64,000 nt of DNA, from the NCBI GenBank assembly GCA_049791675.1, contig JBARAD010000275.1:12346-76345 (forward strand), in the 5' to 3' direction. The notes beneath the pieces were generated by a model. That model did no database searches and was not told where the DNA came from. It saw only the letters and a list, made by a program, of their open reading frames with translations. Shown one piece after another: positions 1-8,507 of this stretch. The position numbers and the translations under genes are program-made. The stretch comes from Chryseosolibacter sp049791675 (lineage in GTDB: Bacteria; Bacteroidota; Bacteroidia; Cytophagales; Cyclobacteriaceae). The first letter of the stretch is position 1. Each line of letters begins with the position of its first letter.

Positions 1-526
1 AGATAGGAACGGCTGCGGCGAAACGATCGGGAAAACGCGCAATGAGATCCCAGGTGCCGTATCCGCCCATCGATAATCCCGTCACATAGATCCTTGAGCG
101 GTCTACGGGAAATTCCTTTTCAATCTTGTCTATCAGGGAGATGACCATGGCCATCGGTCGCGTTGGCTTCAGTCGCATTCCCAGGCCGTTTTCAGTACGG
201 TCGTGGCTTGCCCACATCATGTCCTCAGGGCATTGGGGGGCGAGGACGTAACTGGCATAGCGCGCGCTTATTTCCGGGTCCGAAAAGAGGCCGGCAATGT
301 GTTGAATATGGACTTCGTTATCCTTGCCGCGCTCGCCTGCGCCATGCAGGAATATCAGGAGCGGATATCTTTTTTCCGGATCTATCTGATCAGGCTTAAG
401 GAACCGGTAGGGGAGCGTCTCATTCCCATGGGTGTAGATCAATTTATCGAACAGGGGCTGAGCTCCCGTGGGTGCGAACGCAGGAAGGGCAAGGATTATG
501 GTAAAGAATAAAATCGGCTTTGACAT
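1..526 (-). CDS. Secreted alpha/beta-hydrolase (phospholipase/prolyl-oligopeptidase type), cut by window edge
   Basis: An open frame runs from ATG at 526 to the left edge, giving 175 residues without a stop. The N-terminus has a hydrophobic Sec signal (about residues 3-22). A HGAGE oxyanion-type motif lies at 61-65 and the nucleophile elbow GLSMGGYGTW starts at 150, with Ser152 as the likely catalytic serine. This pattern is typical of secreted esterases related to polyhydroxybutyrate depolymerases and prolyl oligopeptidases. The catalytic Asp and His would lie outside the window. The gene is divergent from pdeM, with 54 bp between the two starts. The substrate cannot be told from the visible part. 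Confidence 0.85.
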   Translation of the reverse strand, partial: MSKPILFFTIILALPAFAPTGAQPLFDKLIYTHGNETLPYRFLKPDQIDPEKRYPLLIFLHGAGERGKDNEVHIQHIAGLFSDPEISARYASYVLAPQCPEDMMWASHDRTENGLGMRLKPTRPMAMVISLIDKIEKEFPVDRSRIYVTGLSMGGYGTWDLIARFPDRFAAAVPI

Positions 527-580
527 AGTTATAACTCGTATCTTCGCATTCTGTTTTCGTAAATAAATGTTCCCGCTGCC

Positions 581-1219
581 ATGGATGTCGATATTCTGGA
601 TGAGCAGTTCGTATTATATCCGCAAAAGGCAATCTTTTGGAGATCACAGCAAACTCTGTTGTTGTCGGATCTTCACCTGGGTAAAATAAATCACTTCCGC
701 AAGGCCGGCATTCCAGTTCCGTCAAAAGCAAACGACCACAACCTCGAACTTTTCATTGATCTCATCCAGCTGTGTAAACCTGGGAGGATCGTTTGCCTGG
801 GTGATTTGTTCCACAGCCATTATAATGCCGAGTGGGAAGTTTTCGGCGAAGTTGTAAGGCATTTTTCTTCAATCACTTTTGACCTCGTTCAGGGGAATCA
901 CGATATCATGGGACAGTATCAATACAGTCGCAAAGGGATTGTTTTGCACGACACGCTGCGGATTGGCAAATTCTTGCTGACACATCATCCGCTGGACGAC
1001 ATTCCGGAGGGCACGTACAATCTTGCGGGTCATATTCATCCGGGCGTTTCACTCCGGGGAAAGGGAAGACAGGCCATGACCTTGCCGTGCTTCTACTTCG
1101 GCGACAGGCAGGGCTTCCTCCCCGCGTTCGGGAAATTCACCGGCCTTGCGCGCATTGCGCCGAAAAAAGACGATAAAGTCTATATCGTCGCTGAAAATAA
1201 AGTGATGTTTGTCTCTTAA
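581..1219 (+). CDS. pdeM: Ligase-associated DNA damage response endonuclease PdeM-like metallophosphatase
   Basis: This 212-residue calcineurin-fold metallophosphatase carries the expected metal-binding motifs in order: SDLHLGK (29-35), GDLFH (74-78), GNHD (105-108) and GHIHPG (150-155). The family is known as the small phosphoesterase that accompanies the ligase-associated helicase Lhr, an ATP-dependent DNA ligase and an exonuclease in many bacteria. None of those partners is present next to it here, so the assignment rests on motif spacing and length, which match the family well. There is no signal peptide, so the protein should be cytoplasmic. An octamer repeat array starts 3 nt after its stop. 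Confidence 0.8.
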   Translation: MDVDILDEQFVLYPQKAIFWRSQQTLLLSDLHLGKINHFRKAGIPVPSKANDHNLELFIDLIQLCKPGRIVCLGDLFHSHYNAEWEVFGEVVRHFSSITFDLVQGNHDIMGQYQYSRKGIVLHDTLRIGKFLLTHHPLDDIPEGTYNLAGHIHPGVSLRGKGRQAMTLPCFYFGDRQGFLPAFGKFTGLARIAPKKDDKVYIVAENKVMFVS

Positions 1220-1221
1220 TG

Positions 1222-1379
1222 TGTTGAGGTGTTGATGTGTTAATGCGGTAATGTGTTATTGTGTTAATGTTGCGACCTGACAACTGCTCATCCTTAACAC
1301 CTTAACACCCTAACACCCTAACACCCTAACACCTTAACACCTTAACACCTTAACACCTTAACACCTTAGCACCCTAACA
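1222..1379. repeat. Two octamer tandem arrays in inverted orientation
   Basis: Six copies of a TGTTAATG-like octamer run at 1222-1269. After a 22-bp spacer, eleven copies of CC(T/C)TAACA run at 1292-1379. The second unit is close to the reverse complement of the first, so transcripts could fold into a long imperfect hairpin. The arrays fill the gap between pdeM and the CapA gene, ending 6 bp before the CapA start. The TGTTAATG unit recurs at 11586-11609. Confidence 0.9.
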
Positions 1380-1384
1380 ACCTT

Positions 1385-2698
1385 ATGAGACAACTTCTCT
1401 TCATCCTGTTTTTGTTAATTCAGGTCCTTTCAGCAAGGGCACAGGATACGACCCGGCTTTCTTTGTTATTTCTCGGCGACATCATGCAGCATGATTCGCA
1501 GATAGCCGACGCCTATGATGCAAAAACAGGAACGTATGATTATCGTCCGTGTTTTCAATATGTAAAACCCTATATCGAGGCTGTAGACCTCGCGATCGGA
1601 AACCTCGAGGTAACGCTGGCAGGCAAACCTTACAAGGGATATCCGCAATTCAGCGCTCCGGATGAATTACTGGTGGCACTGAAAGATGTCGGAATGGACG
1701 TCATCGTCACTGCCAATAACCACAGCGTTGACCGTGGAAAGGCAGGGGTAGACCGCACCATTGCCATGCTCGACAGTTTTAATATTCCGCACACGGGAAC
1801 CTTCCGCACACAGAAGGAAAAAGACAGATCACATCCGATGATCATTGAAAAGCAGGGCTTCAGGCTTGCCATTCTTAACTATACCTATGGCACGAACGGG
1901 CTGCCGGTGACAAAACCGAACGTCGTAAACCTGCTCGACACAGCAGCCATCCGCACCGATCTGATCAAGGCGGAATGTATGAAGCCGGACGCGATTATCG
2001 TCTTCACCCATTGGGGAGCGGAGTATCAGAGTCTGCCCTCGAAGAATCAAAAAGATATCACAGCGCTGTGTTTCAAATACGGTGCCCGACTGGTGATCGG
2101 AGCGCATCCCCATGTGGTACAACCCATGGAATGGAGGAAAGAAGACAATCAACTCGTGGCTTATTCGCTGGGAAATTTTGTTTCCGGACAACGGAAGCGC
2201 TACACTGACGGCGGCGCGATGATCAGGATTGAACTGGAAAAGATCTCGTTTAAAGACAAATCGTCTTTTACGGCAATTGATATAGCAAATTATATTCTCG
2301 AGTGGGTTTACAGGACGAATGATTCGAAGAAGGAATATTTTATCCTGCCTGTTCCAACCGTTGAGCGCGAATCATCCTCCTTTATCCACGATGCTGCTTC
2401 ACGGGAGGCCTTCGATACATTTGTGGCTGATTCCCGCGCGCTCTTTAACAGGCATAATATGAACATTGGTGAATCGAGGAGCGCCCCTGAATTTGACGTC
2501 ACCTTCAATGCAACGGACACGCTTGGGGTCCGGAAATACCTTGAAGCGAACAGCGGAATAAACCGTATCCGGGACAATTTTTATCCGACGATACAAATGG
2601 GCCCCTTTACACTTCCGGACGCCGTCCATATTCAGCGCCGTATCAATTTTGATCTGCCGGTAGACAGTGTGGAAATCATTACCAATCCTCGTCGATGA
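1385..2698 (+). CDS. Exported CapA-family metallophosphatase-like protein
   Basis: The protein has 437 residues and a Sec signal peptide ending near ARAQ (17-20). CapA/PgsA-type motifs are visible: GDIM (31-34), GNLE (72-75), ANNHSVDRG (110-118), HWG (209-211) and GAHPHVVQ (239-246). The family is named for the CapA subunit of poly-gamma-glutamate capsule synthesis, but most Bacteroidota members lack the capBC partners, as here, and their role is unknown. The C-terminal 150 residues are a less conserved extension. The 3' end overlaps the convergent gene at 2679 by 20 bp. Confidence 0.85.
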   Translation: MRQLLFILFLLIQVLSARAQDTTRLSLLFLGDIMQHDSQIADAYDAKTGTYDYRPCFQYVKPYIEAVDLAIGNLEVTLAGKPYKGYPQFSAPDELLVALKDVGMDVIVTANNHSVDRGKAGVDRTIAMLDSFNIPHTGTFRTQKEKDRSHPMIIEKQGFRLAILNYTYGTNGLPVTKPNVVNLLDTAAIRTDLIKAECMKPDAIIVFTHWGAEYQSLPSKNQKDITALCFKYGARLVIGAHPHVVQPMEWRKEDNQLVAYSLGNFVSGQRKRYTDGGAMIRIELEKISFKDKSSFTAIDIANYILEWVYRTNDSKKEYFILPVPTVERESSSFIHDAASREAFDTFVADSRALFNRHNMNIGESRSAPEFDVTFNATDTLGVRKYLEANSGINRIRDNFYPTIQMGPFTLPDAVHIQRRINFDLPVDSVEIITNPRR

Positions 2699-3287
2699 AA
2701 TCAGTTTCAGTAAGCGTAAAGCTTTCTTTTAGGTGCGCATGCATGATGTCCATATTGATGTGCCTGCTTTTCTTAAAGTTTGAACGATAGTTGTTCAGCA
2801 CCCAGTCCGTCCACGAACCGTGGATCATGTGGGGTTGATTGCTCATTTTTCCTGCGTGCATGGCGGGCTGTCGTGCATCGTACTCCAACCCGTAAACGAT
2901 CACGCGGTACTTTCCGTCCTTAAAACTGATACGCGCTTTTCCTGACCATCGCGCCGTGCGGATGAGGTTCGAGGTATTCATGTACTTCCCTCCGTACCGC
3001 TTATAATCAACACGAAAATTCTCGAGGGTCACCACAATTTCCGATCCGTCATACTGCAGGTTTTTTACCCATGCCTTGCGTTTCAGGAAGTCATGCACCT
3101 GTAGACCCAACACATCTGCCCGCTGCTGCGCATGATAGACCTGTAACCAGATCACCTCCTTGTTGTCGATGGCAAATGCTGAATAGGTTATATTTTTTTC
3201 CTGACCATGCACCAAGGCAGGAGATAACAGCGTAATGAATAGTACGCTCAGTTTTATGCGTCTCAGTAAAAAATCATTCATGACCAT
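2679..3287 (-). CDS. Exported protein of unknown function
   Basis: I do not recognise a family. The start is taken at ATG 3287, whose A is shared with the TGA stop of the upstream gene (TGATG), a sign of translational coupling; ATG 3281 is an alternative and a TTG at 3290 is less likely. The protein begins with a positively charged stretch and a hydrophobic signal ending near VHGQ, then about 180 residues rich in Tyr, Lys and aromatic strands, which suggests a periplasmic beta-rich domain. It forms a two-gene unit with the beta-barrel-like gene just upstream. Its 3' end overlaps the convergent CapA gene by 20 bp. Confidence 0.7.
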   Translation of the reverse strand: MVMNDFLLRRIKLSVLFITLLSPALVHGQEKNITYSAFAIDNKEVIWLQVYHAQQRADVLGLQVHDFLKRKAWVKNLQYDGSEIVVTLENFRVDYKRYGGKYMNTSNLIRTARWSGKARISFKDGKYRVIVYGLEYDARQPAMHAGKMSNQPHMIHGSWTDWVLNNYRSNFKKSRHINMDIMHAHLKESFTLTETDFIDEDW

Positions 3288-4006
3288 CAACGTCTTCTCT
3301 TTTTCGCCGGGGCCTTTCCGTTTCCGTTTCCGGAACTGAATATCAATCCGATCGCAAATTCCAGGCCCGTAAAATCAATCTTGGCATCCGGATAACGGAC
3401 CGCCACTGTTTCCAGGTTGTCATTTCCTCCGGTGAAAGAACCCTCCAGCGGAAATTTTGCTTCGCCGACATAGTAATTAGTCTCCAGTGAAACACCTACC
3501 TGGTTCGTCACATAGACGGTAAGTTCTGCTCCGCCATGGTAACCGAAGCCTGGTTTGCTTTCAAAAGAAAAATCACTGTTGGCAACCTGCCATTGCTGCA
3601 TAACACGAATGGCGCGGTCAATGTTTCCGTAATTGAGCTTGTTTGCGAATCCATAGAAAAAGAATCCCCCGCCCTTGACATCAAATTCGACCCGCGATCC
3701 CTTTAATTGGAGGACAAGCTCAAGTGGAATGAGGATGGTGAAGTTAGGGCCAACGAGCGGTTCTTTACTTTTGACTGGAAGATCCTTCAGGTTCAGGCCG
3801 GACATGCGGTACAGCGAGGCGCCTGTTTCGATAGCAACAAAACGGTTCAGGTCAAAACCAAGGCCCCGGATGGAGAAGGGGCTGATCGGTGTTGAGAAGT
3901 AACCGTTCTTCGGAAGGAAGTAGGAAAAAGAAAGGCCAAAGTCCTGCGCCTTCAGGGGTAAGGCCATGACTGAGAGAAACGCGAGTATCCAAAAGTGTTT
4001 TTTCAT
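3287..4006 (-). CDS. Probable outer-membrane beta-barrel protein, unknown function
   Basis: The 239-residue protein has a clear signal peptide (MKKHFWIL ... LKAQ, cleaved near residue 21). The rest is a series of alternating hydrophobic and polar strands with many Gly and aromatic residues, as in small outer-membrane barrels of Bacteroidota (PorT/OmpW-like size). It ends in an unusual basic tail, KKRRR, where barrels usually end in an aromatic residue, so a periplasmic beta-sandwich is possible. Stop and downstream start overlap as TGATG, so it is very probably co-translated with the next gene. Confidence 0.65.
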   Translation of the reverse strand: MKKHFWILAFLSVMALPLKAQDFGLSFSYFLPKNGYFSTPISPFSIRGLGFDLNRFVAIETGASLYRMSGLNLKDLPVKSKEPLVGPNFTILIPLELVLQLKGSRVEFDVKGGGFFFYGFANKLNYGNIDRAIRVMQQWQVANSDFSFESKPGFGYHGGAELTVYVTNQVGVSLETNYYVGEAKFPLEGSFTGGNDNLETVAVRYPDAKIDFTGLEFAIGLIFSSGNGNGKAPAKKRRR

Positions 4007-4085
4007 CTTAAACCATTTACTACGTAAGCCGTATCAGGTTTGCCTGCCCGATTGCCGCACAGCGCCGGCCAAATCACGGCATCTT

Positions 4086-5924
4086 TTATTTATTGTTATA
4101 GTCCGTAAATAAAACCTGTTCATATGCTTTTGTGCGCTCGAGGCTTTCAGGCGAAGCGCCCTCAGACCGCAGGAATTGTTTGCCAACATTGTCATAGATG
4201 ATGTATTGCCCGGGGTCTACGAAACCGTATCCGTCATTGAAGAAGTATGTGGCAAATGATTTCGACGAAGGCGACAGGATGTCTTTACTGAAACTGAAAG
4301 CCGGGGTTGGCTTATCAAGTTGTGCCAGCAGCGTATTCGCGATATCGGTTTGACCGGAAAACTTATCGACGATATTTCCTTTTGTTATAGGGCCTCCCAC
4401 GATGAGCAAAGGAATTCTGTAACGGTCCCTGTCCTTAATTTCCCTGTTGCCAGGGAAGCGATGCCCATGATCTGCAACAAAAATGATGACGGTGTTGTGC
4501 CACCAGGCGGAAGCCTTGGCTTTGACGATGAATTCACCGATGGATCGGTCCGTATAATAACATGAATTCAGAAAAAGATTTTCTGCGTCATTCCCTGGGA
4601 AACGAGATACCATCGGTACGTCGAAGGGCTCATGGCTGCTCAGGGAGAGGATCACTTTAAAGAAAGGATGCGTGGCGGTATCACACTCCTGAATAGCCTG
4701 CTGAAATACAATATGATCGTGCACGCCCCATTTGCTCTGGTTGTATTCTTCCGGAAAATCCTCATCGGATGTTATATGATCAAAGCGACTGTTGGTGAGA
4801 TAGGATCGGAAATTGGCAAAGTCAATATCACCGCCGTAGACAAAAGACGTATGGTAACCCAGATTGAGCAGGTAATGGTTCAGATAGGGCAGCCGTTGTG
4901 TCTTTGCAGGATTTTTGACGATCGAGGTTATCGGTTGCGCCGGATAACCGCTGAGGATACTGACGAGTCCCTTATCAGTCCTGTCGCCGCTGGCGTAGAA
5001 ATTCGTGAACAAAATACCCTCTTCGCATAATTCATTGAGGTTAGGGGTAATGTCTTTAAGACCACCGAGGGGTTCAATCACGTTGGCAGTGAAGCTCTCG
5101 AGCACAAATAAAATAACGTTTGGTTTTTCGGCGCCCCAGAGTTTCACCGTAGCCGCATCGTGCGGCGGATAGAATTCGCTGAAATACTGTCCGGCTACCT
5201 TTTTCGGTAGCAGATTTTCCGGGTACTTCATCCGGGTGTGGCTACTGTTCAGGTTGTACAGGAAATTCCAGACGACATTGATGGCAGCGTGGTTTGCATA
5301 AGCTTTTGTTTTATGAAAATAAACAAACCCCGTATTCATCGGCGCCACCGTAAAACTCCCCCGGATGGGTATGATCATCAATCCGGTAATCATCAGCAAG
5401 ACAACAGACCCTTTTCGCTGCCCTTCTTCGAGCGCCGCGATCTTCGGCATCAGCCAACGGTCGTAAAAGAAAATAGAAAGCGTTACCAGCGCAGCGCAAA
5501 CCAGCAACAATTTAAAGACAACCGGGATGGCTACGCTACCCAGTGCGGCAGACCCCGCTGACTGCAGATAAAAGAAGGGACCTGTGTTCAATCGAAAACC
5601 CCAGTGCCGGTAGAGTTCCATGTCAACGGTTACCAGCAGCGCACTAATAATGAGCAAAAAGATATTCAGGGAATTCAACGCGAAAGACACCCACCTGTTT
5701 TTGATAAAAAGGGAAATGGTCAGGATCAGCCCGGCAGCCATCAGAAAATATCCGAGCAGGCTCAGGTCCATTTTCAGGCCGTGAAGGAAGACCTGCAAAA
5801 TCTCGCCAGCCATCAGCTGGTCCGTCAGATCATGGTTGTAAAGAAGAAAAAGTGCCCGGATCGCGATCACAAACAGCAACCAGAATAAAGCAAGATATCC
5901 GAGGAATTTAAGTCTTTGACGCAT
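4086..5924 (-). CDS. LTA-synthase-like membrane sulfatase/phosphoglycerol transferase family protein
   Basis: This 612-residue protein has about five transmembrane segments in residues 8-185, then a periplasmic sulfatase-fold domain. Motifs include VLESFTANV (274-282, Glu276 as metal ligand), ASGDRTDKG (311-319, Thr316 in the place of the catalytic Thr of LtaS) and ADHGH (484-488). Gram-negative members transfer phosphoglycerol or phosphoethanolamine to envelope glycans or lipids; lipoteichoic acid itself is not expected here. It stands alone, with a 79-bp gap before the gene downstream and a divergent amidohydrolase upstream. The donor and acceptor cannot be told from sequence. Confidence 0.85.
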   Translation of the reverse strand: MRQRLKFLGYLALFWLLFVIAIRALFLLYNHDLTDQLMAGEILQVFLHGLKMDLSLLGYFLMAAGLILTISLFIKNRWVSFALNSLNIFLLIISALLVTVDMELYRHWGFRLNTGPFFYLQSAGSAALGSVAIPVVFKLLLVCAALVTLSIFFYDRWLMPKIAALEEGQRKGSVVLLMITGLMIIPIRGSFTVAPMNTGFVYFHKTKAYANHAAINVVWNFLYNLNSSHTRMKYPENLLPKKVAGQYFSEFYPPHDAATVKLWGAEKPNVILFVLESFTANVIEPLGGLKDITPNLNELCEEGILFTNFYASGDRTDKGLVSILSGYPAQPITSIVKNPAKTQRLPYLNHYLLNLGYHTSFVYGGDIDFANFRSYLTNSRFDHITSDEDFPEEYNQSKWGVHDHIVFQQAIQECDTATHPFFKVILSLSSHEPFDVPMVSRFPGNDAENLFLNSCYYTDRSIGEFIVKAKASAWWHNTVIIFVADHGHRFPGNREIKDRDRYRIPLLIVGGPITKGNIVDKFSGQTDIANTLLAQLDKPTPAFSFSKDILSPSSKSFATYFFNDGYGFVDPGQYIIYDNVGKQFLRSEGASPESLERTKAYEQVLFTDYNNK

Positions 5925-6092
5925 TCATTAATTCAGTTTCGGCTGGCGCGGAATCAAAAGTACTCCGGCAACAGGTTAATCTCCCATGGCATCGATGGCT
6001 TCATTGGCGGCCGTTTCCATGCCTTGGCAGCAACGTTTTTTTTCTCAAATTTCGGTAAATAAGCATTAACATTCACACTTTCGTCTTTCACT

Positions 6093-7820
6093 ATGAACAA
6101 TAGCGGTTGTATTTTCTCGGTTTCATTATTGTTTATCCTTATTTCCTGCACCGGCCCGCACGACAAGGCAGATCTTGTGATCGTCGGTGGTAAAATATAC
6201 ACGGCGGATGAAAAGCAACCGGTGGTGGAGGCGGTAGCCGTCAGGGGCAACAAAATTATTTTCACCGGATCCGGGCAGGAAGGTCGCAGGTACGCCGGTA
6301 AAAAGACGAAACTCATTGATCTTCAGGGGAAAATCATGACGCCGGGATTCATCGAGGGCCATGCGCACATGATGGGCGTCGGATACAATCAATTGGAGTT
6401 GGATCTCATGGCGGTAAAGAGTTATGAGGAGTTGGTGGACGTTGTCAGAGAGGCGGTTAAGCATGCGCAGCCCGGGCAGTGGATCCTCGGCCGTGGCTGG
6501 CACCAGGAAAAGTGGGACCAGCTTCCGGAAAACATGGTCAAAGGATTTCAGACGCACCATTTATTGAGTGCATCCTCTCCTGACAATCCGGTTTTTCTTC
6601 GACATGCTAGCGGTCATGCGGCGCTGGCAAACGCCAGGGCCATGGAAATGGCCGGCGTAAACCCGTTGTCAGCAGAAAGATCGAGCGCTGAAATTTCGGG
6701 CGAGGGGGGTGAGATTATTCGCGACGCCCTGGGTAATCCTACCGGGATCTTTAATGAGCGCGCGATGGGGATTGTCGCCCGGCTCATTCCTGAGAACACG
6801 CCGGTCAGCGATGCGCAGGCGCTTGAACTTGCATTGAAGGCGTGTGCGCGAAATGGAATCACGGGTTTTCACGATGCCGGCGCTTCCCGGAGCAGTCTGG
6901 ATCTTTTTAAAAAATTCAAAGCTGCGGGCAAATTAACGGTCAGGCTATATCCGATGATCGCTGGTGGCGACAGCCAGCTTTTGCGCGAATGGTTCGCGCG
7001 TGGACCCGAGATCGATCCGCAACATTTTCTATCGATCCGGTCCATCAAATTGAGTTGTGACGGAGCGCTTGGATCCCGCGGAGCGTGGTTGCTGGAGGCC
7101 TATAGTGACAGGCCTGGTTTTTTCGGGATGGCCACAACTTCCATGGACACCGTCCTCAAGGTGGCAGGCCAAGCCTTGCAGCATGGTTTTCAATTGTGCT
7201 CCCACGCCATTGGCGATCGGGCCAACAGGGAAATCCTTGACCGCTATGAAAGCGCCTTCAGGGCAAACCCCGGGCAGGCCGGGAACCATCGGTTTCGAAT
7301 TGAGCACGCGCAGCACCTGCACCCGTTGGACATTCCGAGGTTCGCCGCGCTCGGCGTGATCCCGGCCATGCAGGCCATCCATATGTCGTCAGACAGGCCC
7401 TGGGCCATTGAGCGCCTGGGGGAAAAACGTATTAAAGAGGGTGCGTATATGTGGCAGACGCTGTTGAGATCGGGAGCGAAGATTGTGAATGGCACCGATG
7501 CACCGGTTGAACCGCTCAATCCGATTCCGTCCTTTTATGCCAGCATATCCAGACAAACCTTAAAAGGAGAACCTGATGGTGGTTTTGAACCGGAAGAAAG
7601 GATGACCCGGGAACAGGCCCTGCGCTCTTATACGCTGGATGCCGCTTATGGCGCTTTTCAGGAAGAGGTGCTCGGCTCGATTGAAACGGGAAAATTTGCC
7701 GACTTCACGATCTTCTCAAAGGATATCATGACAGTGCCTGAGGCAGAGGTTCTTAGCTCCGAAGTACAAATGACCATCGTGGGGGGAGCGATAGTCTTTG
7801 ACAGGTCTGCCGAAAAATGA
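6093..7820 (+). CDS. Exported lipoprotein amidohydrolase (YtcJ-like)
   Basis: The 575-residue protein starts with a lipoprotein signal; the lipobox LISC puts the acylated cysteine at residue 19. The body is a YtcJ/amidohydrolase-3 type metal-dependent hydrolase: an N-terminal composite beta-sandwich, GFIEGHAHM (86-93) holding the HxH metal site, conserved SHAIGDRA and RIEHAQHL segments in the middle, and NGTDAPVEPLNP near the C-terminus. Relatives hydrolyse N-substituted formamides or other amides, but few are characterised. It is monocistronic between divergent and convergent neighbours. Confidence 0.88.
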   Translation: MNNSGCIFSVSLLFILISCTGPHDKADLVIVGGKIYTADEKQPVVEAVAVRGNKIIFTGSGQEGRRYAGKKTKLIDLQGKIMTPGFIEGHAHMMGVGYNQLELDLMAVKSYEELVDVVREAVKHAQPGQWILGRGWHQEKWDQLPENMVKGFQTHHLLSASSPDNPVFLRHASGHAALANARAMEMAGVNPLSAERSSAEISGEGGEIIRDALGNPTGIFNERAMGIVARLIPENTPVSDAQALELALKACARNGITGFHDAGASRSSLDLFKKFKAAGKLTVRLYPMIAGGDSQLLREWFARGPEIDPQHFLSIRSIKLSCDGALGSRGAWLLEAYSDRPGFFGMATTSMDTVLKVAGQALQHGFQLCSHAIGDRANREILDRYESAFRANPGQAGNHRFRIEHAQHLHPLDIPRFAALGVIPAMQAIHMSSDRPWAIERLGEKRIKEGAYMWQTLLRSGAKIVNGTDAPVEPLNPIPSFYASISRQTLKGEPDGGFEPEERMTREQALRSYTLDAAYGAFQEEVLGSIETGKFADFTIFSKDIMTVPEAEVLSSEVQMTIVGGAIVFDRSAEK

Positions 7821-7861
7821 CCTGCATGGCATTGCCATCAGTCGACATCCCTGGTCAGCCT

Positions 7862-7897
7862 AAAAAAAAACGCACTGCATCTATTGGTTGCAGTGCG
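7862..7897 (-). terminator. Intrinsic terminator of the TerB-like gene
   Basis: A 9-bp stem (CGCACTGCA / TGCAGTGCG, 7871-7897) is followed on the minus strand by nine T residues. It lies 48 bp past the stop of the minus-strand gene at 7945-8349. Confidence 0.85.
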
Positions 7898-7944
7898 AAG
7901 GTCTCCCTGACGGTCGGGGAAAAAAGGTTATAATCAATGCCTGA

Positions 7945-8349
7945 TCAGCTTCTGAGATATTTTTCAGCTTTCTTCTTCAGCATGTCGCGATCCGATGTAA
8001 TGGAAGGATCACTGTATACATGCTGGGAGATTTCGCCTACAACACCTTTTTTATATCCGAGTTTTTCGGCGATCTGTTCACAGAAAACAATTTCGCTGCG
8101 AAATACCTGTCCGTCCATTTTCATTAACTGGATCAGGTTATAAAGGTGTTCGAATTTTTCATCCGGAGTAAGGGAACTTGTATTGTGGATCGGCTGAGGG
8201 CTTTTCATCATCTCGCCGATCTCATCTTTAGGGATTCCGTTCGCCTGTCCAATGAGATAAATGAGCTTGGATTCACGTTCGGCCACATTTTTATCACTGG
8301 CAGCAAGGTTAATCAGTACATTAAGTTCCGCTTTCTTATCGAAAATCAT
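7945..8349 (-). CDS. TerB-like (tellurite resistance B fold) protein
   Basis: A 134-residue, mostly helical, acidic cytoplasmic protein. The N-terminal half (ELNVLINLAASDKNVAERE) and the second repeat (LYNLIQLMKMDGQVFRSE) show the TerB-type pattern of a helix followed by an acidic D-x-x-V turn and Glu. TerB-fold proteins bind divalent metal and often act as modules beside membrane or regulatory proteins; no ter operon is present, so tellurite resistance should not be inferred. The same domain type appears at the N-terminus of the ABC transporter at 25658. Confidence 0.7.
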   Translation of the reverse strand: MIFDKKAELNVLINLAASDKNVAERESKLIYLIGQANGIPKDEIGEMMKSPQPIHNTSSLTPDEKFEHLYNLIQLMKMDGQVFRSEIVFCEQIAEKLGYKKGVVGEISQHVYSDPSITSDRDMLKKKAEKYLRS

Positions 8350-8425
8350 AGTTGGACTTTTAGGTTAGGCTCGCAATGTTTATAATTCTGCCGGGAAAAT
8401 TAATTAAAAATACGATGTTTTAGTA

Positions 8426-8470
8426 CACGGATTAAAAAAAGTGGGTTTTCGGGATCCGTGCAACCCTTCT
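8426..8470 (+). promoter_or_regulatory. Possible pseudoknot in the leader of the GIN-domain gene
   Basis: CACGGAT (8426-8432) pairs with ATCCGTG (8454-8460). GGGTT inside that loop can pair with AACCC just downstream, followed by a run of seven T. The arrangement fits an H-type pseudoknot, but no known riboswitch class was recognised and the stems are short. Confidence 0.3.
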
Positions 8471-8507
8471 TTTTTTGTCTGGTCTTTAGGGCAAAACACA
8501 AAGGAAT

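Noticed and set aside
7945..8349. Tellurite resistance gene cluster
   Set aside because: Only a TerB-like fold is present; no terA, terC, terD or terZ neighbours are seen.
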